A stretch of 64,000 nucleotides of DNA from an uncultured Ruminococcus sp. (GTDB lineage Bacteria > Bacillota > Clostridia > Lachnospirales > Lachnospiraceae), in contig CAKRLG010000008.1 in assembly GCA_934359255.1 (NCBI GenBank), positions 35,044-99,043 on the forward strand, read 5' to 3'. A program made the position numbers and the translations under genes. The notes beneath the pieces are model-generated. The model was not told the DNA's origin and did no database searches. It saw nothing but the letters and a program-made list of their open reading frames with translations. How positions within the stretch are numbered: the first letter of the stretch is position 1; each line of letters starts with the position of its first letter. This document shows positions 27,175 through 34,949 of this stretch, one piece after another.

Positions 27175-28483
27175 TATGACAACAGAAAAATTATTTTCTT
27201 TTATTGAAAACAGCCCGACTGCATTTCATGCGATCGAAGCGATGAGATGCAGACTGAAAGCAGAGGGCTACCAGCCACTTCTTGAGGGATCTGACTGGGA
27301 TCTTCGGGCCGGTGGAAAATACTATGTGATCCGCAACGGCTCATCCATCATTGCTTTCCGTATCCCGGCAAAGGAGTGGAAAGGCTTTCAGATCATGGCA
27401 AGCCACAGTGATTCCCCGATGTTCAAGATTAAAGAGAACCCGGAGATAGAGGCAGAAGGACATTATGTAAAACTGAACGTAGAGAAATATGGCGGTATGC
27501 TCTGCGCTCCGTGGTTTGACCGTCCACTGTCTGTAGCTGGCCGCCTGATAGTGAAAGACGGAGAGCAGATTGTCACAAAACTGGTAGATGTAAAAAAAGA
27601 CCTGGTGATGATTCCAAGTCTTGCGATTCACATGAATCGTGATGCCAACAACGGTGTTAATTTTAATCCGCAGAAAGATCTCCTTCCTCTGTATGGAGAT
27701 GAAAATGCAAAGGGAACCTTTATGGAACGGATGGCAGCACTTGCCGGTGTTGCCCAAAAAGATATTCTGGCACATGATCTTTATGTATACAGCCGGACTC
27801 CCGGCACTGTATGGGGTGCTTCGGGCGAATACATTTCCTGCAGTCGCCTGGACGATCTGCAGTGTGCATTCTCCTCACTGGAAGGTTTCTTACGGGCACA
27901 AGACGGAGAAAGTATTCCGCTTCACTGTGTCTTTGACAATGAAGAAGTGGGAAGTTCCAGCAAACAGGGCGCTGCTTCTACATTGCTTCGTGATACATTG
28001 ATCCGCATCTGTGAAGCAATGGGAAAAACTCCGTCCGCTTACCGAAGATATCTGGCAAACAGCTTTATGATCTCCGCAGATAATGCCCATGCCGTACATC
28101 CAAACTATACAGAAAAGGCATGTCCGACCAACCGTCCGTATATGAATAAAGGTATTGTGATCAAATACAGCGCCAATCAAAAATATACTACAGACGGCAT
28201 AGCCGCAGGTATTTTTCAGGAAATCTGCAAACGGGCAGATGTACCATATCAGACCTTTTTAAACCGTTCTGATATGGCAGGCGGCTCTACCCTTGGTAAT
28301 ATCTCCAACACACAGGTAGCGTTAAATACCGTAGATATCGGTCTTCCGCAGCTGGCCATGCATTCGCCTTATGAAACCGCAGGAAGTGAAGATACCGGAT
28401 ATCTGATCCGTGCCGCTGCCTACTTCTTTGAGAGTTCGATCTGCGAGAGTGGATATGGAAGATATATAATCAAACACATATAA
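27167..28483 (+). CDS. apeB: M18 family aminopeptidase
   Basis: The 438-residue enzyme is a dinuclear-metal aminopeptidase of family M18 (aspartyl aminopeptidase/ApeB type). SPTAFHA near the N terminus, the metal ligand motif SHSDSPMFK, DNEEVGSSSKQGA, and DMAGGSTLGN near the end are typical. Two start codons are close (27167 and 27176); 27167 is used because AGG lies about 7 bases upstream. The choice is uncertain. It is cytosolic and translationally coupled to the permease. Confidence 0.93.
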   Translation: MHNMTTEKLFSFIENSPTAFHAIEAMRCRLKAEGYQPLLEGSDWDLRAGGKYYVIRNGSSIIAFRIPAKEWKGFQIMASHSDSPMFKIKENPEIEAEGHYVKLNVEKYGGMLCAPWFDRPLSVAGRLIVKDGEQIVTKLVDVKKDLVMIPSLAIHMNRDANNGVNFNPQKDLLPLYGDENAKGTFMERMAALAGVAQKDILAHDLYVYSRTPGTVWGASGEYISCSRLDDLQCAFSSLEGFLRAQDGESIPLHCVFDNEEVGSSSKQGAASTLLRDTLIRICEAMGKTPSAYRRYLANSFMISADNAHAVHPNYTEKACPTNRPYMNKGIVIKYSANQKYTTDGIAAGIFQEICKRADVPYQTFLNRSDMAGGSTLGNISNTQVALNTVDIGLPQLAMHSPYETAGSEDTGYLIRAAAYFFESSICESGYGRYIIKHI

Positions 28484-28523
28484 TCATGCATGCGACATGC
28501 TGATATAACTATTCTATATTGTC

Positions 28524-28564
28524 AAAAGGCAGGTGCGTAACCATTGAACGTACCTGCCTTTTAT
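28524..28564 (+). terminator. Terminator after the aminopeptidase gene
   Basis: AAAAGGCAGGT (28524-28534) and ACCTGCCTTTT (28552-28562) pair perfectly. Confidence 0.9.
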
Positions 28565-28666
28565 TACATTATATATCAGGATTTTCGATCTCTTTCCCCG
28601 GACTCCCGGCAATAACTGTCACGTGTCATCCTTTGATTTAATTCACATCACACTATTATGTAGATA

Positions 28667-28700
28667 TGCGCCTGCGGCAGGAGCAGATACCGCAGGCGCA
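28667..28700. other. GC-rich hairpin downstream of the Cys-rich gene
   Basis: TGCGCCTGCGG (28667-28677) and CCGCAGGCGCA (28690-28700) form an 11-bp stem with a 12-base loop. There is no T run in either direction, so it may be a stabiliser or a weak terminator for the minus-strand gene. Confidence 0.45.
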
Positions 28701-28752
28701 GGGAATCAAACCGTTTTATTCCCTTAGTTTTTCATGTGAAGTGTACTGCCCT

Positions 28753-29025
28753 CTAGAAGCAGCCGTTTCCGCATCCGCCGCAGCACAGAAGGATCAGCAG
28801 AATCAGACAGCAATTGTTGTCATTATTTCCGCAGCCACAGCCATCATTGTTTCCGCAGCAAGCCAGAAGGATCAAGATCCAGAGAATGCAGCTGCAGTTT
28901 CCGTTTCCGCCCCAGAAATTAAACAGTCCGTTTCCATTGCACCCATTGTTGCATCCGCCGTTACATCCATTGTTACATCCACAGTCCCGTTCGCATCCGC
29001 AGTTTGTAGCAGTGATATCACTCAT
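28753..29025 (-). CDS. Gly/Asn/Cys-rich small protein (19 Cys in 90 residues)
   Basis: The 90-residue protein has 19 cysteines, mostly as CGC, GCN or CC, spaced by Gly and Asn (CGCERDCGCNNGCNGGCNNG). Two short hydrophobic segments, ILWILILLACC and CCLILLILLCC, separate the Gly/Asn/Cys blocks. Such proteins in clostridia are often labelled chorion-class high-cysteine proteins; no function is established that I know. Perfect GGAGGA spacing supports translation. It lies 83 bases downstream of the Csp-type subtilase on the same strand, probably in the same operon. A spore-surface or metal-binding role is inference only. Confidence 0.8.
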   Translation of the reverse strand: MSDITATNCGCERDCGCNNGCNGGCNNGCNGNGLFNFWGGNGNCSCILWILILLACCGNNDGCGCGNNDNNCCLILLILLCCGGCGNGCF

Positions 29026-29108
29026 TGAAGTATTCCTCCGTTTAGGATTGATTACACTTCATCTTATGGAGTGGACATACAGATGGTTACGGATTCACCA
29101 AAAAGTTT

Positions 29109-30809
29109 TTAAGTTGTGGAAATCACATGAAACACCTGATAAATGTCCAGTGTTCCATATCCCCATTCCCGGTTGGGATAAAAAAGATCCGGATTCCGGA
29201 TTGCTCCGCGAATCAGAAGATTCTTCATCTCATAAGTTGACAGATAGCGGGGAACCGGCAATTTCTGTCCCCATTCCATCAAAAGAGCACAGCTTCCCGC
29301 TGTCAGGGCAGCAGCAACACTTGTTCCGTCCCGTTGTACATAACTGTCCCTCATTCCCGGTCCGGACACCTTCACCCCCGGGGCACAAAGATCCGGCTTT
29401 ACCTGTTGATTTCTTGTATAGCCGCGGCTGGAATTAAGATAGATACTTTTGTTGTAAGCATCGTAAGCCCCTGCGGTAATCACATAAGGGGAATTTCCCG
29501 GTGCTGTGATGGTTGTATATGGATCCGGCATAAGAAAGCTGATATCCGAAGATACCAATCCACTTATGGGAAGCCACAGATGGAATTCACTTCTGGTATT
29601 ACCGGATGCATAGACCTGTATCGTCCAGATTCCCGGTGTGGGCGCAACAAAACGAAGAAAAATAAGCTGACTGCCGGAAGTACTCTGTATTACCTCATAA
29701 TATAGTTCAATGTGGGTACGATCAAGAAAAAATGGAATGTTCTGCATCTGTCCAAGCCTGGCCGGTATCCGTGGAATTATCTCCCCGGAAGGAGAGCGAA
29801 ATCCTACCGAGAACAGTTCCGGCGGAAAGCCCCACAGTTCTGCAAAGAACCCAGGGCAGCCCTCGGGAACCAGAATTTCCACTGATGCAGGCTGGGTATA
29901 TCCTGTAACATCACCAAAATAATGATGTGCCTTTCCTGCTTCATTTCCGGCTGCAGTAACGCAGACAATTCCCGGAACCGTATCCAGTCTCTGTAAAGTG
30001 AGATCAAGGGGCGTATATCCCATATGATCACCCTGGTTACTCCCCAGTGCCAGACACAGCACAAGTGGCAGCTGCAGGCGTTCTGCCAGTTCCACAAGAT
30101 ACTGAACCCCCGTCATAATATCATTTTCCTGGTACACCGGTTTCTCTCCGGAATAAAAATAAAAATTTTGAAACGGCTGTTTTGCTTCCTTCAGCTTTAC
30201 TGCCGCAATCTGTGCCTCATTGGCTGCTCCGATAAACTCCTGCTGCCGGTTTTCACTTCCGGCAGCTACCCCCGCTATAAAAGTTCCATGTCCTTCCGGA
30301 TCTGTTACCGGCACATGGGAGAGTGGGTTTTCCTGCTTTATTGCATCCTGGATCTGTTCTGCCGTATAGACGGTTCCATACCCGAACGGTCCGTCCCCGG
30401 TGGGAGAGGGCACTGTCTGATCCCAGATTTCCACGATCCGCGTCTGTCCATCTGCTGATAAAAAAGCCGGATGCGTATAATTGATTCCCGTATCCACAAA
30501 TCCCAGTAACACATTTTTTCCATGAAGATTCAGCCCTGGCTGATTTTGTGTCTGCAGGATTCCACTGACTTCCAGACTGGTTGTATCCAGCGGAACATAC
30601 AGATTCGGAACCAGACTGTACACAAACCGTATATTTTCAAGAATCTCATTCGGCCGAATCGGTATATGGATCACCACAAACTGATCGTTAATTACAGTAG
30701 GCTCATACGGAGCAATGATCTGCTGATAGAATTCCTCTCCGATTTTTCCATAAGGAAGGATCAAATCTATTCTGTCATTTGCATAAATAGCATCCTGGTG
30801 CTGACTCAT
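29109..30809 (-). CDS. S8 subtilase, Csp (germination protease)-like
   Basis: The 566-residue protein is a subtilisin-family serine peptidase with an intact triad: Asp106 in VDTG, His174 in GHGTFIAG and Ser in DGTSVAAAL near the C terminus. The N-terminal region of about 95 residues (ILPYGKIGEEFYQQ, VIHIPIRPNEILENI) resembles the CspA/B/C family that processes cortex hydrolase pro-SleC in clostridial spores. The start at 30809 (MSQHQDAIYANDR) is used because the longer frame runs through the intergenic region. CATATAGTA upstream fits a sigma-K/E -10. No signal peptide is visible. Confidence 0.88.
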   Translation of the reverse strand: MSQHQDAIYANDRIDLILPYGKIGEEFYQQIIAPYEPTVINDQFVVIHIPIRPNEILENIRFVYSLVPNLYVPLDTTSLEVSGILQTQNQPGLNLHGKNVLLGFVDTGINYTHPAFLSADGQTRIVEIWDQTVPSPTGDGPFGYGTVYTAEQIQDAIKQENPLSHVPVTDPEGHGTFIAGVAAGSENRQQEFIGAANEAQIAAVKLKEAKQPFQNFYFYSGEKPVYQENDIMTGVQYLVELAERLQLPLVLCLALGSNQGDHMGYTPLDLTLQRLDTVPGIVCVTAAGNEAGKAHHYFGDVTGYTQPASVEILVPEGCPGFFAELWGFPPELFSVGFRSPSGEIIPRIPARLGQMQNIPFFLDRTHIELYYEVIQSTSGSQLIFLRFVAPTPGIWTIQVYASGNTRSEFHLWLPISGLVSSDISFLMPDPYTTITAPGNSPYVITAGAYDAYNKSIYLNSSRGYTRNQQVKPDLCAPGVKVSGPGMRDSYVQRDGTSVAAALTAGSCALLMEWGQKLPVPRYLSTYEMKNLLIRGAIRNPDLFYPNREWGYGTLDIYQVFHVISTT

Positions 30810-30903
30810 ATCATACCTGTTGGTCTTTTTTCTACTATATGCACCATTTCCAATTTCCCTTTCACCCTTTATATCATACCATAGAAAAAAGGCCGGATTT
30901 TCT

Positions 30904-31737
30904 ATGTATACACATCCATGGACAGGAACCGGTATTGGCGTTGCCATTTTAGATACCGGCCTGTATCCCCATATCGATTTTGGTGAACGGATCCTGGGAT
31001 TTCAGGATTTTCTCGGACACCATCCTTACCCTTATGATGACTCCGGACACGGAACCCATGTGGCAGGAATCCTAGCCGGCGACGGAACAGCCTGTGACCG
31101 GCGCTATTCGGGTGTTGCGCCCGGGTGTCACCTGGTTGCTGCTAAAATCCTCGACAGGCGTGGAAACGGACGATTACAGGATGTTTTACGGGCACTCCAG
31201 TGGATCTCTTCCAATCAGAAACGTTATGGAATAAGAATCATCAATATTTCTGTAGGCACTGCCGCAAAGGATTCAAAAACTGCCGCACAACTGATAAAAG
31301 CAGTGGAACAGGCATGGGATCAGGGCTTTGTCGTGGTGACTGCAGCCGGTAATATGGGACCTGCATATGGCAGTGTCACAGCCCCAGGCAGCAGTAAGAA
31401 AGTGATCACAGTGGGCGCCAGTGACATGCTGGACCGGATCAGTTCCGTCTCCGGTGCCGGTCCCACAGCAGAATGTGTCTGTAAACCGGATCTTGTGGCT
31501 CCCGGGGCAGATGTGATCTCCTGTGCCAACAAAAGAAACAGCTATGCCATCAAAAGCGGAACATCGATGTCCACACCAAAAGTTTCGGGAGCCATTGCTT
31601 TGTTATTACAGAAAGATCCTTTTCTTACAAATGTGGAAGTGAAAATGTTGCTGCGGGAATCCTGTTCGGATCTCGGCTATCCGAGAAACCGACAGGGATG
31701 GGGAAAACTGGATATTCAGAAACTTCTTTCTCTATAA
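30904..31737 (+). CDS. S8 subtilase, AprX-like compact form
   Basis: The 277-residue protein is almost only a subtilase catalytic domain. Triad residues are Asp17 in AILDTG, His49 in DDSGHGTHVAG and Ser221 in SGTSMSTP. No signal peptide or long prodomain is visible with this start. The longer frame from 30820 would add a hydrophobic but implausible N terminus (MVFFLLYAPFPIS) that could alternatively be a signal-like segment. AAAGG lies about 11 bases before 30904, a weak site. It is divergent from the Csp-like subtilase, 94 bases apart. Substrate unknown. Confidence 0.85.
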   Translation: MYTHPWTGTGIGVAILDTGLYPHIDFGERILGFQDFLGHHPYPYDDSGHGTHVAGILAGDGTACDRRYSGVAPGCHLVAAKILDRRGNGRLQDVLRALQWISSNQKRYGIRIINISVGTAAKDSKTAAQLIKAVEQAWDQGFVVVTAAGNMGPAYGSVTAPGSSKKVITVGASDMLDRISSVSGAGPTAECVCKPDLVAPGADVISCANKRNSYAIKSGTSMSTPKVSGAIALLLQKDPFLTNVEVKMLLRESCSDLGYPRNRQGWGKLDIQKLLSL

Positions 31738-31747
31738 ACAGACATAA

Positions 31748-31788
31748 AAAGTCCGTGAAAACCGATTTTCAGGTCATTCACGGACTTT
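31748..31788 (+). terminator. Terminator after the compact subtilase gene
   Basis: AAAGTCCGTGAA (31748-31759) pairs with TTCACGGACTTT (31777-31788). The stem is strong; the T run is short. Confidence 0.7.
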
Positions 31789-31821
31789 AGTTCTGTTGCA
31801 TAATATTATCTTATCTGTTGG

Positions 31822-31987
31822 CTAGAGCGTGTCTGAAAAATCATTTCCGCAATCTGCAAGCCCCACTTTGTGGGAGATTTTACCCTCATTCGGTTGCCGT
31901 AGCCCGCTACGCCGCCCTCATTCGGATAAAATCTCCCACAAACTGAGACTCGCAGCTCACGAAAAGCCTTTTTCAGACACGCTCTAG
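31822..31987. mobile_element. 166-bp miniature inverted-repeat element
   Basis: The ends CTAGAGCGTGTCTGAAAAA (31822-31840) and its exact complement (31969-31987) form 19-bp perfect terminal inverted repeats. Inside is a second inverted pair, TGTGGGAGATTTTA (31869-31882) and its complement (31927-31940), and a direct repeat CCCTCATTCGG (31883-31893, 31915-31925). It has no coding capacity. No target-site duplication was evident. A second copy of one end lies at 61640-61657. Structure suggests a non-autonomous transposable element; the parent transposase is not in the window. Confidence 0.8.
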
Positions 31988-32014
31988 AAGAGCATTCTGA
32001 CGGATACAGGTTAC

Positions 32015-33922
32015 TTACGCCAGTTCCTCCCATTTTGCATACAGTTCTTCCAGTTTTTCTGCAATTGCTGCCTTTTCTTTTGAAAGACGCACACACTCTG
32101 CCACATTGACAGCAACTTCCGGTTGTGCCATCTCTTCATCGATCTCACCGTCTCTGGTTTCCAGCTTTTCGATTTCTGCTTCTGTCTTTTTCAGATCATT
32201 CTCCCGTTTTCGAAGTCTCGCCTGTTCTTCTTTCTGCTGTTTCCAGTCAAGCTTGGTCGCAGATGCTGAAACATCCGCAACAGCTTCTTCCTCCTTCGGT
32301 GCATAAATCTGTGTCAGTTCTTCTTTTTTCTCCAGATAGTAGTCATAATTACCGATATAGTTGACCATTGCCTGATTTGTAAGCTCCAGGATCCGGGTCG
32401 CGGTCTGATTAATAAAATAACGATCGTGAGACACATACAGTACAGTTCCGGTATAGTGTTTCAGTGCCTGTTCCAGAATTTCTTTGGATACGATATCCAG
32501 GTGGTTCGTCGGCTCATCCAGAATCAGGAAGTTTGCTTCAGAAAGCATCAGCTTTGCCAGAGAGACACGACCACGCTCGCCACCGCTCAGCGCACTGATC
32601 AGTTTAAAGACATCATCTCCGGTAAATAAGAACGCGGCCAGAACATTGCGGATCTCTGTGTTTGTCAGATAGGGATACTCATCGGAGATCTCTTCAAAGA
32701 TCGTTTTCTCCATATGGAGCACATGATGTTCCTGGTCATAATAACCGATCTGTACTTTACTTCCCAGTTCGATTTCCCCTGCATCCGGCTCCACCAGACC
32801 ATTCAAAATCTTGAGAATGGTTGTCTTACCGGTTCCGTTGGCACCGATGATTGCAACACGTTCTCCCCGTTTCACAGAAAAATCCACATTAGAGAACAGT
32901 TCCTGCTGAGGAAATGCTTTTGCCAGGTTTTTTACCGTTAATACATCGTTTCCGCTGACTACACGCGGCTTCAGCTCCAGATGCATTTCGACATTTTCTT
33001 CTACCGGTTTGTCCAGCACATCGATCTTATCCAGCATTTTTTCCCGGCTTTCTGCACGTTTGATGGACTTTTCCCGGTTGAAAGATTTTAATTTCGCAAT
33101 AACTTCTTCCTGATGCCTGATTTCCTGTTGCTGATTCAGCCATGCCTTATATTCCGCATCACGGATCATTGCTTTTTTCTCTGCATATGCAGAATAATTT
33201 CCCATAAAAGTACGAACATGTCCCCGATCAATTTCAACTACTTTTGTCACAACGCGATCCAGGAAATACCGGTCATGGGAGACAATAAATACAGCACCTT
33301 TATAGTTGATCAGATACGTCTCCAGCCAGGCAATAGATTCCATATCCAGATGATTGGTTGGCTCATCAAGAAGAATTATATCCGGGTTAGACAGCAGCAG
33401 ACGTCCGAGCGCCACACGGGTTTTCTGGCCACCGGATAATGTGCCGATCTTTCTTGAAAAATCCTCTTCCTCAAATCCCAGTCCTTTTAATACACCTACA
33501 ACCTCGCTGCGACAGGCATAACCGCCCTCCAGTTCAAATTGATGAGTGAGACGGGAGTAGGAAGCAAGCAGTTCGTCCAGTTCCCGTCCGGTCAGCGTCT
33601 TCATCTGCTGTTCCATGGTGCGGATCTTTTCTTCCATGTCTAGCAGATACTGTTTGACAGAAAGCAGCTCCTCATAGATCGTATTGTCGCCACTGACTTC
33701 CTGATGCTGTGCCAGATAACCGAGTGTCTTCCCTTTGGCAACTATCACCTCACCGGAATCTGCCGGCATCTCCTGCATAATGATTTTTAACAGTGTGGAC
33801 TTTCCGGCACCATTGGGTCCGATCAGTGCAGCCTTTTCCCTTTCCTCCAGATGGAAGGACACATCCTGCAAAACATCATCTGTTACAAATGATTTATTAA
33901 TATTCTGACATGATAAAATCAT
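32015..33922 (-). CDS. ABC-F family ATPase (YdiF-like)
   Basis: The 635-residue soluble protein has two ABC domains without membrane segments: Walker A GPNGAGKST and GANGTGKTT, signatures LSGGQKTR and LSGGERGR. They are joined by the ABC-F linker, and a C-terminal coiled coil follows (about residues 545-630: KQQKEEQARLRKREND, AEIEKLETRDGEIDEEM). ABC-F proteins act on ribosomes, in translation elongation or antibiotic protection. Gene order next to rex matches Bacillus ydiF, favouring a housekeeping role. The ATG has AGGAGG upstream; a promoter lies at 33958-33985. Confidence 0.92.
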   Translation of the reverse strand: MILSCQNINKSFVTDDVLQDVSFHLEEREKAALIGPNGAGKSTLLKIIMQEMPADSGEVIVAKGKTLGYLAQHQEVSGDNTIYEELLSVKQYLLDMEEKIRTMEQQMKTLTGRELDELLASYSRLTHQFELEGGYACRSEVVGVLKGLGFEEEDFSRKIGTLSGGQKTRVALGRLLLSNPDIILLDEPTNHLDMESIAWLETYLINYKGAVFIVSHDRYFLDRVVTKVVEIDRGHVRTFMGNYSAYAEKKAMIRDAEYKAWLNQQQEIRHQEEVIAKLKSFNREKSIKRAESREKMLDKIDVLDKPVEENVEMHLELKPRVVSGNDVLTVKNLAKAFPQQELFSNVDFSVKRGERVAIIGANGTGKTTILKILNGLVEPDAGEIELGSKVQIGYYDQEHHVLHMEKTIFEEISDEYPYLTNTEIRNVLAAFLFTGDDVFKLISALSGGERGRVSLAKLMLSEANFLILDEPTNHLDIVSKEILEQALKHYTGTVLYVSHDRYFINQTATRILELTNQAMVNYIGNYDYYLEKKEELTQIYAPKEEEAVADVSASATKLDWKQQKEEQARLRKRENDLKKTEAEIEKLETRDGEIDEEMAQPEVAVNVAECVRLSKEKAAIAEKLEELYAKWEELA

Positions 33923-33957
33923 GAAAAACCTCCTTAAATTTCACAAGTCTATCGAAT

Positions 33958-33985
33958 ATTATACATGAATGAGGAAAATTCGCAA
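33958..33985 (-). promoter_or_regulatory. Promoter of the ABC-F gene
   Basis: On the minus strand TTGCGA (33980-33985) and TATAAT (33958-33963) are separated by 16 bases. Confidence 0.6.
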
Positions 33986-34014
33986 GAAAATCACAACAAA
34001 ATCAGGAAGATTAT

Positions 34015-34043
34015 TTGACAAACTTTTCACACTTAACTATAAT
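34015..34043 (+). promoter_or_regulatory. Perfect-consensus promoter of rex
   Basis: TTGACA (34015-34020) and TATAAT (34038-34043) have exactly 17-base spacing. It lies 31 bases upstream of the rex GTG. A longer frame opening with this TTG would start in the -35 element. Confidence 0.85.
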
Positions 34044-34074
34044 AAATATTAATATGATGCAGGAGGAAAGCAGC

Positions 34075-34740
34075 GTGGAGGAAAAAGACATATCAAGAGC
34101 CGTTATTAAACGCCTTCCCCGATATTATCGGTATCTGGGAGAACTGATGGAAGACGGCGTAGAAAGGATCTCGTCCAATGAATTGAGTGGGCGGATGAAA
34201 GTGACAGCTTCTCAGATTCGACAGGATCTTAATAATTTTGGTGGATTCGGACAGCAGGGATACGGATATAACGTTAAATATCTCCATTCGGAAATTGCAA
34301 AAATCCTGGGTCTGGATCGCACACACAATATGATTATCGTAGGTGCCGGTAATCTCGGTCAGGCACTTGCCAATTATACACAGTTTGAAAAACAGGGATT
34401 TAAAATTGTCGGTATTTTCGATGTGAATCCGGTTATGCAGGGAGTTTCTGTGCGCGGCATCGAAATCCGTATGATTGACGAACTTCCGGAGTTCGTGAAG
34501 GATAATCATGTAGAGATTGCTACTCTGACCCTGCCGAAAGCCAAAGCCCTTGATATGGCAAAGTTGCTGGTGGATGTGGGAGTAAAAGCCATCTGGAATT
34601 TTGCCCACACAGATCTGAATCTTTTCATGCCGGAGGATGTGATCGTGGAAAATGTACACCTTTCAGAAAGCTTGATGCGGCTTTCCTACAATCTGAGCCG
34701 TTTTGAAAAAGATCATAAACAGGAACAAGGCAAAATTTAA
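34075..34740 (+). CDS. rex: Redox-sensing transcriptional repressor Rex
   Basis: The 221-residue protein has an N-terminal winged helix (RLPRYYRYLGEL, VTASQIRQDLNNFG) and a Rossmann NAD(H)-binding domain (GAGNLGQAL). Rex senses the NADH/NAD ratio and represses fermentation and NADH-reoxidation genes. The start is GTG 34075 with AGGAGG at 34061-34066; the preceding frame crosses the promoter. It is divergent from the ABC-F gene. Confidence 0.96.
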   Translation: MEEKDISRAVIKRLPRYYRYLGELMEDGVERISSNELSGRMKVTASQIRQDLNNFGGFGQQGYGYNVKYLHSEIAKILGLDRTHNMIIVGAGNLGQALANYTQFEKQGFKIVGIFDVNPVMQGVSVRGIEIRMIDELPEFVKDNHVEIATLTLPKAKALDMAKLLVDVGVKAIWNFAHTDLNLFMPEDVIVENVHLSESLMRLSYNLSRFEKDHKQEQGKI

Positions 34741-34747
34741 CAACAGC

Positions 34748-34782
34748 AAGGCTGCTGCCAACAGAGGGCAGCAGCCTTTTAT
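34748..34782 (+). terminator. Terminator after rex
   Basis: AAGGCTGCTGCC (34748-34759) pairs with GGCAGCAGCCTT (34767-34778), followed by TT and ATTT. Confidence 0.9.
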
Positions 34783-34790
34783 TTACATGA

Positions 34791-34926
34791 GCAACGAGCC
34801 AAAGTCCGTGCTTGCACGAGACCTTGGCGTTGCTAAGCGCCAGTGGCGCTTGTTTAGCAACGACCGAAACGGAGTGTAGAGGCCGCGATAACTATGAGAA
34901 ACTCGCAGAGCGTGTTTCTCATAGTT
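34791..34926. repeat. Composite repeat block with two hairpins (copy B)
   Basis: Bases 34791-34819 share two segments with copy A at 4172-4235. Next is a palindrome (34829-34861: GTTGCTAA...TTAGCAAC enclosing GCGCC...GGCGC). A hairpin with 13-bp perfect arms follows (AACTATGAGAAAC at 34890-34902, its complement at 34914-34926). It fills the gap between the rex terminator and nnr. Function unknown; it may affect expression of nnr. Confidence 0.55.
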
Positions 34927-34949
34927 TTACAGAAAGTGAGATCATAACT

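Noticed and set aside
28666..29028. 120-codon plus-strand frame over the Cys-rich gene
   Set aside because: It mirrors the Cys/Gly codons of the minus-strand gene, lacks a ribosome site, and the minus-strand gene has a perfect GGAGGA.
34903..34920. GAGCGTGT resembling the end of the miniature element
   Set aside because: Only about 9 bases match (AGAGCGTGT) and the following CTGAAAA is missing; likely coincidence within a hairpin loop.
34812..34949. Upstream extension of nnr by 46 codons
   Set aside because: The extra residues would be encoded by the repeat block and a hairpin; the conserved protein begins at 34950.
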